Part shown: positions 50,901 to 60,806 of the stretch, in pieces
Numbering within the stretch: the first letter of the stretch is position 1
Layout: each line of letters opens with the position of its first letter
Assembly: GCF_964199755.1 (NCBI RefSeq)
Contig: NC_133900.1
Coordinates: 17,127,201-17,191,200, forward strand
Direction of reading: 5' to 3'
Source of the DNA: Larus michahellis
Taxonomy: Eukaryota; Chordata; Aves; Charadriiformes; Laridae
DNA: 64,000 nucleotides
Notes under the pieces: generated by a model
Database searches by the model: none
Seen by the model: the letters and a program-made list of their open reading frames with translations, nothing else
Told to the model about the DNA's origin: nothing
Position numbers and translations under genes: made by a program

Positions 50901-52299
50901 TAATGATACGGCTTTAAAGAATAAAACAAAAGTAGCATTTCTTGTGGGTGTGGGTTCATCCTGCGAAGCGCAAATGGAGACTACCTGGGTATGTAAAATG
51001 CTGGATGAAAAAGGACAAGTAGAGAAAAGAAAGCAAGGAAGCATGCCTTTGCATCAATAAAAGGACAGACGCAGGGCTGTCAAATCACTTCTGCTTAGAA
51101 GCAGGACTAAGACCAGAGAGAAGCAGCTGAACGCCTTACTTGGCAGAAGCCGCCTCTCCTTTGAACTACCCCAATCTCTTCTTCTGTGCTCTGTGCACTG
51201 GCAAGTTTAGAAACAAGTACTGAGGTGGTTGTACAAGATGGCAAATCTAGTTTTACAGACTCTCATGCTCGGTCACAAAATCACATTTTTTTTTAAACTG
51301 TGAGCCAGCGCTAACTCCTTCTGCTAACCCAGATCTGGTCCAAGGCCTGTGATGGAGAAAAGCTCCCAGACTTTCTGCCAGATCAGGTACCATTTGTTTA
51401 TTCACTGCAGCACTGTTGGGTCAGATATCGTTTGTCTTCCCGTATAAAAGCAGAAAGCCAGCATAAGCGCTGTATTGACTGCTCTGTTTAATTAGCCAGG
51501 ATGTGACTTTGTGCCCGTATCTGAGCCAGGCACATCTGTGTGATCCAGCGATGCACAGACCAAGTGCTAATAAATGCAGAACAGAGGGTTCAGTGACCTT
51601 GAGGCTTACAGTTGCTTTGTATGCAGGGCTGTGCCCGGCGAGTAGTTCCTATGAATTCCCATACGTAGCTGTCTCTTGCACGCTGCTGGAATACGACCGG
51701 AGTGCAACCTGTACTGGAGGATGTGCAAGAACACGCAGGATTAGCAGCCGGGGTTTGTGATCCTGTACGACACGCTGTTGTCAAAATCCTGGTTTTAGGA
51801 GGGATCTTTTTGAAGCTTTATTAATTTTATTGTTAAAAAGTCCTCGCTGAGTACCCTGATGAGAAATTTTGCCAATATAACCTGATATTGTAAAAGGCTG
51901 CAGCCCCAAATGGAACATGAGGCTTGAGGGTGCATGTGTGTTTGTGTACAGGACTAGGGTAAACCATGATTTGCCTAGTATGCTGGGGAAAAAAAAATTA
52001 TTTAATTCTGCACAGATATTATATAGCTTTTGTCTTTTATCTGCTTTGCTGCCTCTTCTGAGATTTCCCTTCCTCACTGTGGGGATGAAGGAAGGTTAAA
52101 TCTCACACTCTCCTTAATCCAAACATGAGTCTGCGAAGTCTTACTATAATTAACAACAGTCCTTAACTAAAATCATCTTCCTGATTCTTTGGGAAAGAAA
52201 TACAGAATCAAAATCTACCAAGCCCTTATAATACACTTTATAACTCTCTTCTAGGTTTTACCTCAATTTTGTTACTGAAGAAGTGGAAAACCCTGAAAA
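30413..52299 (+). CDS. SLC7A11: SLC7A11 (xCT) cystine/glutamate antiporter, 5' part of the coding region, exons 1-6
   Basis: This is the light chain of system xc-, which exchanges extracellular cystine for intracellular glutamate without sodium. It works at the plasma membrane as a disulfide-linked heterodimer with SLC3A2 (4F2hc), and it supplies cysteine for glutathione and protects against ferroptosis. The coding sequence joins 30413-30689, 33735-33861, 38146-38261, 46719-46844, 49061-49160 and 52255-52299. The total is 791 nt, giving 263 codons plus two bases. The spliced product matches vertebrate xCT closely throughout. It includes the TM1 GAGIF motif (residues 59-63), Arg135 in TM3, Cys158 (the residue that bonds to the heavy chain), Lys198 in TM5 and Tyr244 in TM6. 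All residue numbers coincide with the human protein. The remaining exons lie beyond the window. Intron phases are 1, 2, 1, 1, 2, 2. Confidence 0.97.
30690..33734 (+). other. SLC7A11: SLC7A11 intron 1
   Basis: A 3045-bp phase-1 intron with a GTAAGT donor and a TTCTCACAG acceptor. It contains one minus-oriented CR1 fragment (32722-32830). Nothing else is recognised. The first few hundred bases stay moderately CpG-rich (around 30850-31080), as expected next to a promoter, and could hold downstream regulatory sites. Confidence 0.9.
32722..32830 (-). mobile_element. CR1 LINE fragment, 3' end, minus orientation
   Basis: Begins with the reverse-complement CR1 tail words CACAGAATCACAGAA, followed by the conserved block that reads TTCCAACCCC and CACCTCCCACTAGACCAGG. 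It is 5'-truncated, as most CR1 copies are, and more diverged than the intron 2 copy. The distal boundary near 32830 is approximate. Confidence 0.85.
33735..33861 (+). CDS. SLC7A11: SLC7A11 coding exon 2
   Basis: A 127-bp exon that completes codon 93 (Gly) and ends with two bases of codon 135. It encodes the end of TM2, the first intracellular loop with [18 protein letters not shown], and the start of TM3. Acceptor CACAG and donor GTAAGT are canonical. Residues 96 and 103 are Cys, where the human protein, as I recall it, has Ser and Thr. Confidence 0.97.
34074..34090 (+). other. G-quadruplex-like tract in intron 2
   Basis: GGGGAGGGGAGGGGGGG on the sense strand supplies four runs of at least three G with one-base loops. 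It lies about 210 bp after the exon 2 donor, so it would also be present in the pre-mRNA. Folding is inferred. Confidence 0.5.
34882..34898. promoter_or_regulatory. Composite antioxidant-response / NF-E2 (MARE) site, candidate intronic enhancer
   Basis: Two CNC-bZIP/small-MAF-type words overlap. TGACAGTGC (34882-34890) fits the ARE core TGACNNNGC on the + strand. TGCTGAGTCAC (34888-34898) is a perfect NF-E2/MARE half-palindrome, and on the - strand it reads as an ARE with the optimal AP-1-like core. Known biology: NRF2 induces SLC7A11 and BACH1 represses many ARE genes. I infer that this intron 2 site could be an additional response element. Motif evidence only. Confidence 0.45.
35880..35920. 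repeat. T17-A24 inverted homopolymer
   Basis: Seventeen T residues are followed immediately by twenty-four A residues, giving a perfect 17-bp hairpin with no spacer. It could be two retroposon tails that met head-to-head, a slippage product, or an assembly or sequencing artefact. No element body flanks it on either side. Confidence 0.9.
36262..36410 (-). mobile_element. CR1 LINE fragment, 3' end, minus orientation
   Basis: A well-preserved reverse-complement CR1 3' end of about 150 bp. It starts at ATCACAGAATCACAGAATGG and runs through the TTCCAACCCCC and CTCCCACTAGACCAGG blocks to CACCTCCAGGGATGGGGCA. It is 5'-truncated. It lies about 1.7 kb before exon 3 and is the opposite orientation of the copy just after exon 3. 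Confidence 0.92.
38146..38261 (+). CDS. SLC7A11: SLC7A11 coding exon 3
   Basis: A 116-bp exon encoding residues 135-173 and the first base of codon 174. It completes Arg135, a substrate-binding residue in xCT, and continues through TM3. It then encodes the extracellular loop with Cys158 in [11 protein letters not shown], and the start of TM4. Cys158 is the residue that forms the interchain disulfide with SLC3A2. The acceptor is CTAG after a T-rich tract and the donor is GTAAGT. Confidence 0.97.
39020..39123 (+). mobile_element. CR1 LINE fragment, 3' end, plus orientation
   Basis: About 100 bp of CR1 3' end, from GGTCTAGTGGGAGGTGTCC through GGGGGGTTGGAACTAGAT to the tail words ATTCTATGATGATTCTATGA. 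It is strongly 5'-truncated and slightly diverged. Nearly all of it is complementary to the minus-oriented copy at 36262-36410. Confidence 0.9.
43423..43903 (+). mobile_element. CR1 LINE fragment with reverse-transcriptase ORF2 C-terminal remnant
   Basis: The longest CR1 copy in the window, about 480 bp in plus orientation. It ends in the tail motif ATTCTATGATTCTATGA and includes the conserved block with TGGAGGTGTCCAAGGCCAGG. The 5' part still reads as a degraded ORF2 C-terminus, with words such as [18 protein letters not shown] and then a lost frame. It is non-autonomous and clearly dead. Confidence 0.92.
45797..45848 (+). repeat. G/T-rich low-complexity tract
   Basis: About 50 bp consisting only of G and T, with repeated GGTTT-type words and T runs. 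It is upstream of the exon 4 acceptor by about 0.9 kb. No family is recognised. Confidence 0.7.
46719..46844 (+). CDS. SLC7A11: SLC7A11 coding exon 4
   Basis: A 126-bp exon encoding residues 174-215 and the first base of codon 216. It contains the rest of TM4, a short loop reading [11 protein letters not shown], and TM5 with Lys198 in LTFCKL, followed by the [13 protein letters not shown] segment. It matches vertebrate xCT almost residue for residue. The acceptor is TTGCAG and the donor is GTATGA, the least consensus of the six donors. Confidence 0.97.
46845..49060 (+). other. SLC7A11: SLC7A11 intron 4
   Basis: A 2216-bp phase-1 intron. The acceptor is GATGTTGCAG, which has a weak pyrimidine tract interrupted by purines. 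I recognise no repeat or regulatory element in it. Open frames of 70-90 codons on both strands show no family resemblance. Confidence 0.88.
49061..49160 (+). CDS. SLC7A11: SLC7A11 coding exon 5
   Basis: A 100-bp exon encoding residues 216-248 and two bases of Trp249. It covers the extracellular loop [18 protein letters not shown] and the first part of TM6 with [12 protein letters not shown]. This is the second unwound helix of the APC fold, and Tyr244 lies in the substrate pocket. The extracellular loop is the more variable part compared with mammals. The donor is GTAAGT. Confidence 0.97.
49161..52254 (+). other. SLC7A11: SLC7A11 intron 5
   Basis: A 3094-bp phase-2 intron that splits the Trp249 codon. 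It has a G-rich patch on the sense strand near 49949-49966. No transposable element or additional exon is recognised. The acceptor is CTCTCTTCTAG. Confidence 0.88.
49949..49966 (+). other. G-rich tract in intron 5
   Basis: A G8 run and a G6 run separated by CAGA. It could take part in a G-quadruplex but lacks four clearly separate runs, so this is a weak call. Confidence 0.35.
52255..52299 (+). CDS. SLC7A11: SLC7A11 coding exon 6 (45-bp microexon-sized)
   Basis: Encodes the end of Trp249 through residue 263 plus two bases of codon 264: [14 protein letters not shown] and the start of a Lys codon. This is the end of TM6 and the following intracellular loop, which is highly conserved in the LAT family. 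At 45 bp it is short but exact: acceptor CTTCTAG, donor GTATGT, frame preserved. The next exon should start with A or G completing Lys, followed by the conserved TIPLAI region. Confidence 0.95.
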
Positions 52300-54127
52300 G
52301 TATGTACCTGTTATTTTTCTCGACTTTTGAAAAACGGTCGTAACATTTAAAATGCTATAAAAGTAGCGATGTCCAGAAATTCTGCATGCTGGTCAAGTTG
52401 CTGGCTTTCCAGCAGATCTGGTATCTATTTGAATTGCAACTGCTTGAAGATTTGCTATTTTTGGCCTGTCGTGACCTTGTTATGTATTCTGCCTTTATGT
52501 GCACAGAAAGCAGAAAACTTAAGTAGATCTCCAGGGCTCCGACTCTCCCCCTCAGGATACAAGTAACTATCAGTGGCTCCTTTCAGTGGAAGTTACTGGT
52601 ATCCTGTCAGAGAATTCTTGCCCAAGAAACTTATCTGCTGCAATATTTGGCAGTTTTGCTATGTTTAAATATTAATCAAATACTTAGTTCTACTTGTTTC
52701 AGATGTCTCGGAGTTGCAGGATCTTGAATACACATAGCACAGCATCCGATCCAATTAAGCCGAACAGGGGATATTGGTGGGAGTCTGTTTCAAACCAGAG
52801 ACGAATACTCTCACAGCGCCTGTCTGTGAAATATGGAAAGAAAAGCTGTCCTGTTAGGGAGAGTTTGATTTAGCAGATCTATTTTGGTTGATACGTTTTG
52901 GTACACGCAGCCAGTAATAAAACAATAATCACTTTTTCTAAAAATTACAGAAAACATACCTTGTCAAATCAAATTTTGTTCTTTGGGGAAATTAACAATT
53001 TACTTGATTAAAAATTAATGGGTAGATATCTTTTTCTTAGGTTTTTGAAATAAGATACCTGACTGAGTACCAAATAACTTACTGTTTAAAAAGACCCCCG
53101 GCATTGTACACTCAGGGAATACGAAGCTACGTACCTTAGACAAGTAGAGAAATAAAAAAAACCCAAAACAACCCCAAACGGCCATTGATGGGAAGCATGT
53201 AGAAGGTTTTTAGCTGGTTTCTTCAAAGCCTTGAACCAAGCCTGGTGCTGTTTGGTGTTTTCTTCAGAGACTTGAAAATAATTATAAAGAAATTGATGAT
53301 AAGACATGAGGATCAGGATATGTGTATCGAGGAATGTACGTCTGGAAGCTGAAACCAGACAAATGCAGGTAGAAAATACAGCATTAATGTTTAACAAGGA
53401 GGTTGACTAATCATTAGCACAGGTACCTACGCAAAATCGTGGTTTTCATTGGTAGTCTTCAGTTCAGACAGAACGCCCTTGTAGAAGCCATGCTTTAGTA
53501 AAACACAAGTCCTTTGGCTCAGTGAAGAGCAGCTGGCTAACGCTTCCCAGGCCTGGGACACACAGGAACTCAGGCTAAATGATCTAGTAGCAAATCTGTG
53601 TTTAACGACCAAGGATCTGTGTGCTTTATGAAGTCAGGGAAGGCAGACATTTAAGAAAGCAAGCCACACTACTTCTTCACCTTTGAAAAATTGTTGTATG
53701 GCAGACTGACTTGAAAAGAAACGTGAAACTAAATAAAGTAGTGAAGTGATTCTGGTCCAAGACTTCTACTGCTTCAGGGAATTCTGGGGATGGGTTAGGA
53801 GCCAGAGCCTTGGTGATGCGATCAAAAACATTTGCTAGAAGCAATATAATTTGTAAATTATCATGTGGTTACCATTAATACTGCGTGATGCTTTTCAACG
53901 TGCACATGCCTACCACCCTGTGGGACTTTTCATACACTTCTGTGTCTCTGCAGTCCTCAACTGTATGGTGATTAACTGAAATTATTGGTAATCTTCATTA
54001 CAGCTATTTTGTTTTATGTTGACTCTTTTTTTTTTTCTTGTGGTCTTAGTCAGAGGAGTGCGTATTTTTGAACATGTTGCCCTCTGCTGCGTAGGACAGA
54101 AAGTCATAGTTCCTTTTTTGTTTGTGG

Positions 54128-54156
54128 TTTTTGTTTGTTTGTTTGTTTGTTTTTTG
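54128..54156 (+). repeat. (TTTG)n microsatellite
   Basis: About five TTTG units bounded by T runs. It is short and probably neutral. Confidence 0.85.
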
Positions 54157-55508
54157 TAACAACTCATGTTGTATCACATCTAAGCAAAGCGGCGTGGGTC
54201 AGATTTTGGGGTTTTCTTCGTTGCAGGTGGGATGTGAGGGAGGGAGACGCTCTCTTTTCTGCCCCCATCTTAGGAGAGCTGCTCTGTTCTCCAGGTTACC
54301 TTTGGAAAGATGCTGAGGTTAATTGTGCTGCTAGTGGGGATGCAGGACCAGGGGGCAAGCCACACAGCCTGGCTGGTTCGGTGTATTCCAGGACAATGCC
54401 GGAAAAAACAGCTCAATGTTACATGTGCAATGTTGTCGCAAAGCTGTTAAAGCTTCCCGGCATCGCTCTTCTTCTTGGGGTCACACTTTGAGCAGACAAG
54501 AAGGGAAGATGCCCAGTGTTTATAGCAGGGTGCCTGGGGTCACAATCTCCACGCACAGGTACAAATATACAGTAGAAGAGAGTGGGATTTTAACCATTGC
54601 CAAAGAAGCGGCAGGTGATGGCAGGGCAAGTGGATTGCTGCCGGTTGTGCTGACAGAGCCCTCTGCGCCACCTGTAAATGGGGATGCTGGATTCTGTTAA
54701 CCCAAAACAAGCATATTTTTGTATCCGGCTGCCACCTGTGAATGGTTCTGTTGGAAAGGCATCCTGCTGAACCGGGACCTGCTCCACCACTGTTCCCAAA
54801 GATACAGGGCTAGGGTATAGTGTGGACTAATCCCAGGGGCAACCGTCTCAGCTTCCACCAAGACAGCACAGGCATTAGGTGAGCTGCTAACCGTGCTGCT
54901 GTTGTAGGCATTTATTAGAAGTCAACAGCTTTTTTATTTTATTTTATCTTTTTTTTAACCTAAAATGCTGTCTTTCCCTTCATTCTTGTTGTACGTTTTA
55001 CATTGAAGGTTGCGTATAGAGCTGCAGAGGTATTACGCCGCTGTTTTTAAAAGGGAAGCGGGAAGTACTGGCTTGAACCACTTAGAGTCTGTAACAGCTC
55101 CAGGTGTGCAATTTGTAATGTTTGCCAATGGTTAGGGATGCAAATTACTTACAGCGACAGAGGTGAGCACGGTGATGCCTTCTGCACCGTGCCTGCCAAG
55201 GTAAATGTTTGTCTGAGAATCAGTCACAGTTGTGTGTTTCCAGGTGTGCGGCAGATTTTAAAGTAACTGGCAGCTGGTGCCGAGGTGAATGATCAGCACT
55301 GTCCCCACATTAACCGGCCTGCTGCCAGCCCGCAGTGAAGTGTACCGAAGGGGTTGCGGGGAGGGAAGCATAGTTACAGCAGGGAGAATGCGGGAATATT
55401 CTTGCTGAGAGGAGTTGCAGCAGAGCTGCCAAGAGCCCAGGTTTATGGAGACCGGGCTTTAAGCCCCTTTTTAACTGGTGAGTCCTGGACTCCCTCTCCG
55501 CTTTCACC

Positions 55509-55700
55509 GTGAGGGTGGTGAGGCACTGGAACAGGTTGCCCAGAGAAGCTGTGGATGCCCCATCCCTGGAGGTGCCCAAGGCCAGGCTGGATGGGGCTTT
55601 GAGCAGCCTGGTCTAGTGGGAGGTGTCCCTGCCCAGGGCAGGGGGTTGGAACTAGGTGATCTTTAAGGCCCCTTCCAACCCGAACCGTTCTGTGATTCTT
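55509..55700 (+). mobile_element. CR1 LINE fragment, 3' end, plus orientation
   Basis: About 190 bp of CR1 3' end, from GTGAGGGTGGTGAGGCACTGG through the conserved GGAGGTGCCCAAGGCCAGG and GTCTAGTGGGAGGTGTCC blocks to GTTCTGTGATTCTT. It aligns by eye with the last 190 bp of the copy at 43423-43903. The 199-codon minus-strand open frame crossing it is an artefact of the repeat. Confidence 0.93.
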
Positions 55701-57719
55701 GTGGTATTGCGGAGGATGAGAGAGATGGATCAGAGCCCTAGAATATATCCTGAAATGCACAGTAAGGTAGAAACATCTACTTTTGGACATTAAAGTTTTC
55801 CAGGTAGGGATTGCTTTGTTGGCTGTGGTGTGTGCAGCACGAGGAAAGCTTGCTGGAGTACGGCAATTGCATTGGAAATGTAGGAGGGAGGCAGGAGAAG
55901 GGAGGACGCTTGTGACCTTGCCCAGCTGAAAGCCACCAATGCGCTCCAGTGGAGTGGCTGTTTGTATGGCAGAAAGGGCTCCTGACGGCTGTGGGAGTCT
56001 GTGCAGGGGCAGCAGTCTGCCCAGCTGCAATAAAATCTGCAATAAATTGCAGATTTAGATCTATAAATAGCATAAATACTATGGGCCTGAGGCAGTGAGA
56101 TATCTAAGCAATATGAAATCCTAGATAGAGAGAGCTGACCCAGAGACGGTGGAAATGAGCCAAGTGGAGAGGAAGTGCCCTTTAAATTGTAGAAGTCAGA
56201 ATGGAAAAGGGGGAAAAAAAACCCAACCAACCAAACAAAAAAAACCCTGAAAGTGAATGCCATTACTTTTTGAACAGATTTTTGGAAGTAGTGCTGAATT
56301 CTCGCTTTGGAAATGTCACAGTCCCTTCTTTTGTATTAGAAAAAGGACATTATTATAACCCCAGTTATCACGAGATGTAAAAGAAGCTGTTTCTGTCTCC
56401 TGCTAAACCCGCTTTTGATGTCTCATTTTTAAGCCTGGACTCATTTCTTTATTCCTCTTTGTTAAAGTGCTTCCCTCATACAGCATTAGTAGGACCTGAA
56501 GCAACACAAAGTTGATGTTTGTTTTACAAGGAGCTGTGGCTGCAGCATTCAGCTCCTTTAATGTACAAATTTTTTTCTTTAAAAGAGTCTGAAATAATTT
56601 TATTATCAAGAATATGGGGAACAATGGGGAAGTGTAATAATAAATTTCTTCTACTGTTGAAAATTTTCCTTCACCTACGTGTGCTGGGTCACTAGCGATT
56701 GCTGTTTGAAATGAAATATCTGAATAATCCTTGAAGCAGAGCTTCACCAAAATAACCTCATGCAGCCACGTCATGTGCAGCTTTGATCTCTCTGATTTTC
56801 TTACATTATAAGGATCAGCCCTACTCAAACTGAGGTCATATTGTATTCTCTAAATAATAAGTGAATGAAGGAATGGCCGGGTCTCCGAGAGAGAATTTGT
56901 CACCTGAAAATTGACAGGAGCCGTGTTGCCTGGAGCAGTAAATTTAGAGGACTGGAAATCAAGCGTGTTGAACTTTCAAACTCATTTCTTATACATAGTC
57001 TTTGAGCTCATCTGTATTCTTGAGCACCCACTCTGTGCTCTCAAGAAACAGACCAAGCTTTTTCAATCCAGACCCTAAAAGCAGCTGGTGCCTGAATGGC
57101 ACTTCCCTCCCCCCTTCCCAGGCAGAGCAGAGTCCAGGATCAGCGCTCCAGTTGGTCAGGAATTTTGACGGGCTGCAGATGAGAAAATAACACAGGAGTT
57201 GATTTTACATTACAGCAACGTCTTCAGAGCCTCAACATAGTCAGGGCCAGATTGTGCCAGATGCTGGCCAAAGAGAACCCTGCTTTAAAAAAAGTTAGGT
57301 TCTGTGTCCTCAGTATCAGCAGATGATGAGCCCAAACACTTCATGTTATAAGATTAGGCTCTTTTTGGAAGAGAAAAAAAATGTTATTTCACTTTAAGGG
57401 AAGGGAAACTAAAACTTGAATTCCTTAATGACTTCAAGGAAGTCTGTGATCAAGTGGGCAGCTAGAGGTATTGATTCACAGTCCTCCTTTAACTCAAAAT
57501 TGTATTATTTCTTCGGCAGTGTAAGTTTTTGTTAGTGTTGTTGAACTTAGGAAATATTTTTCCTTTATCGGTCTTCAATTTCGGTTGTATAAAATGATAG
57601 ATAGGAGATTTTTAAAGGGCGTGGATTCTGAAAATATATTACAGCATAAAGTTAAATTCCTTTGCAGTTGCAGTGAAGTGTAGATGCTATTTGACATAAT
57701 CCTTTTTTTCTCCCCTCCG

Positions 57720-57736
57720 CCCCCCCCCCCCACCCC
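57720..57736. repeat. C-rich tract
   Basis: C12 followed by A and C4. It is complementary to a G-rich strand and is likely to be length-unstable. Confidence 0.8.
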
Positions 57737-58740
57737 TTATTGGGTCATTTCATTTGCAAATATTCTGTTTCTGTTTGTAAAATAACTTTGGTCCAGCCCA
57801 GGCAATCTATCATTGTTTAAAAAGTTACACAGTGCAAAGAACATATTATTGAGATGTATAGTGTTTATAAGCCTGGTCTCAGATTGATAAATCACGTCTT
57901 GTGCTGTTGAAAAGCCAAGAAATGAATTGCTTTGCTATGACCTTGGGGTCTGAGATTAGTCGGTTTGTCTATTAGATTTTTCCAGTGTTCTTCTCACTTC
58001 ATTTATTCCTTCGTTTCGAAGGAACTGAGAAGCAGTCGATGTATAGCAAGTCACCAAGGCTCGATGTCATCAGGCATTTTGTAAAATCAGGGTATCAAAA
58101 TGTTTGATACAATCTGATTTTATATTGGGTTTAAATAATATGAGTGTCATGTCTAATTAATCTGATATGTACCACCCATTTATATTAATTAAAGTTTAAA
58201 GTCACACTTTGCATCTATGAGGACTGAGTGAGAGGAATGTGGGTTTAGAGGGTTTTTTTCAGGGCGTCTAAGCATCACAGAGATGCAGATGGATGGGAGG
58301 GGAATGGTGGCTAAGACACTAAAACTCTTCCAGCTTCCTAGTTGTTTGTAGCCCTCTGCATTTTGGCACTTCACATTAGGATGCACCCCACTCCCGAAAT
58401 CACTCAGAAACTTGAATTGCACTGTTGCTGGTACCAATCCACACCCTGAATAGTTATTCCTCGTAATCATAGTAATAGTCGTCCTAGTAATCATAGCATA
58501 AAAAATATTTTTAATATTAATTGAGAGGATGCAAACCTTTGCCATTTCCAGCTCTCTGCTTCTTTGTTCATTTTTGTTATTTTTTCATTTAATGACAAGC
58601 TCTACTCTGAAGAGGAATATTAATATTGATATTGATTATCTTAGGCACCAGAAAAGGAATAAATTCAGCAGTTTATCTCCCTGCAGCTATGCTGTCTGTC
58701 ATTTCAACCACACCTCATGACTGCTTTTTATTTAGGAAAG

Positions 58741-58860
58741 ACAGGTGATGTAGTTGAAGCACTGAACTGGGACTCAGGAGGTCTGGCGCAGGCACAAACT
58801 TGCTGTGAAAATGGAGGGTGCGTCACTTCATCCTTTCTCTCCTCTCCTTTTCTCTATCCA
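58741..58860 (+). mobile_element. Probable MIR-type SINE relic
   Basis: The words GATGTAGTTGAAGCACTGAA and CTGGGACTCAGGAGGTCTGG are followed by TTGCTGTG and GTCACTTCATCC. They occur in the order found in MIR core SINEs: a tRNA-derived part, the core, then the GTCACTT region. It is highly diverged, as expected for an element shared across amniotes. Some conserved MIR-derived segments act as enhancers, but nothing here shows that. A profile search of the MIR family would settle the call. Confidence 0.55.
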
Positions 58861-59601
58861 TTTAGTGGAGTGGGAGGTATCACCTCCTGGCTTCATTTTT
58901 GGAGTATTTCCGTCCTTCCGAGGACGGGGATAAGCCGTGGGTTTCAAGGAACCAGAAAAAGTTTATCTGGACGTAAAAATCTACTTGCCTACTCCTTGAA
59001 CTGAAGGCTTCAGCAGATTTATTAAACCCTAGGTGTGGCTTCCGTAGGGCCCAGTCCTGTGAAGTCTCACATGGTGTCAGTGGAACGAGGACGCCTGTGT
59101 AGGTCCCTGCGCGAGTAGGCTAGCACCTGGGGGTGTTACCCAAGGGGATGCAATCTTATTTTTAAATAAACTTTGGACAAGCCTTTCTCACAAAGTGGCT
59201 GGGCATAAAAACAGTTCCTTAAGTCTGACGCTGCCTAGACAGAAGCAGAAGAGCTTCAGTACCCTGGTGCTTGAACTCTCTCTTGCGTTATTCTGTTCCA
59301 TTTACTCGTAAAAGACACATTTGACTCCATTTTCTTCATGTCAGGCTACAGTGCCAAATATTCCGTGCAGGAAACTTATAGGATTACATTGTGATATTTT
59401 ATCTGAAGATAATCAAAAGAGACAAATGCTAATCTTTCAAATATTTTGCAAAGCCCATTTGCTCATGTGGATTCATGAGATTACCTTAAAGGGGAAGCCA
59501 GGTCAGTTAAGTAAGCATTTGCATTTTTTCTTCAATATATTATTTGTGTCTTGTGTTATTTTTCCATTTGAATACTTATTCTCCATCATAGAATGAGGAT
59601 T

Positions 59602-59726
59602 TTAATAGAATTCTTGATAGAATTCTAATAGAATTTATAGATAGGATTCTAATAGATAGATTCTAGATAGACTCTAATAGAATTCTAGATAGAATTCTAA
59701 TAGAATTCATAGACAGAACTCTAATT
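59602..59726. repeat. Short tandem array of AATAGAATTCT / AGATAG units
   Basis: About 125 bp built from repeated variants of AATAGAATTCT, TAGATAG and GATAGAATTCTAA, including several EcoRI-type GAATTC palindromes. Units are imperfect, about 8-22 bp long, and drift along the array. The left edge reads CATCATAGAATGAG, which resembles the reverse complement of the CR1 tail motif. The array may therefore have expanded from a CR1 tail. Confidence 0.8.
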
Positions 59727-60789
59727 ACCCTCCCCTCAGCTATTCTTATGTGTCACTTCAATAGAAATCTTATTCTTTCTAAGTTTTACTGTAGCTAACA
59801 GCGTAACAGGCTACTTAAACTCCCTTTCTTTATCCACTAAGCATCTCAGAAGATGAGGTGTCCAAACACTGGTGGAACCAACATCCCTTTCCACGTGTTA
59901 ATAGCGCCCTGTGCGAGGGATAAAATGATAGGTTCACAATCATGTCTTCTGCCAGATAAAGAAAACAAATCAATGTACTAGATCAAATATATTTAAACAA
60001 AGCCGACCATGTGTTTTGCTATTTCTAAATTGTATGAGAAAAAGCATTTCATTTAGAACGTAATTCAGTAGTATTCGTTTGTGTTTGAGAGGAAGAAATA
60101 AGCGATTTACTAGCACATAGGGGAGCTGGCTCACCAGCCTGAAACTGTTCTGGATAAAATGAACTTTCCTTGAGTTTTGCTCTCTCACTAACCTTCTTAA
60201 CTACTTACTGCTTACATGCCTCACATCATCAACTCGTTCATTATAGTTTTTTATAAATGACTGATAATTCATTTCAGAAATGAAGTATTTCAGTCTTGGG
60301 TGCAAGTTTTTTGATGGGTTCGGATTTCTGATATCTCAGTGTAGGAACTAATTTTTTGCACTTCATGAAATTCTTTATTTTATTTTTTTTTTTAATTAAA
60401 GGCTGCTGCTGCTTCTCTTGCTGCAAGCTGGAAATTCTCCTATGAGCGGGATCCAAACGTTCTGAGTTGCTTTGCTCTTATTTATAATCTTTTTTCACTA
60501 AAACTCCTAGTTTGGGAGACTCTAATTGTCCTATGGTTTGGTTCACAGAGGTTTCCCAAACTGTATCAGTTGAAGACCATGGGCACAACATCAGGCTGAG
60601 AATTGCTTGGCAAAGTATTATGTGGGAGGGAACAGAGGCATTAGCTGTGAGATGATATGCTTCATAAATACAACTTGCTGGTAGGAACGAGTAATTATTA
60701 CTTAATTTTGCACCCGATCTCGGCAAATTTTTGCTGATAGTTTGAGGCAGCTTGGATTCAAAACCAATTACAAAGCTTGTTGCGGGGCT

Positions 60790-60806
60790 GGGGGGGGGGG
60801 GGGGGG
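60790..60806 (+). repeat. G17 homopolymer
   Basis: Seventeen consecutive G residues on the sense strand, preceded by GGGGCT. It is capable of G-quadruplex formation and is a likely site of sequencing or assembly error. Confidence 0.9.

Noticed and set aside
55443-56042. The longest open frame in the window, 199 codons on the minus strand
   Set aside because: Its middle is the reverse complement of a CR1 3' end (55509-55700). It is a repeat artefact, not a gene.
59040-59125. Possible relic of a palindromic amniote repeat
   Set aside because: Only a loose resemblance (GGGCCCAGTCCTGTGAAG). The second arm is not recognisable.
59226-59234. TGACGCTGC, an ARE-core match in intron 6
   Set aside because: A lone TGACNNNGC word is common. 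No flanking NF-E2 consensus is present, unlike the intron 2 site.
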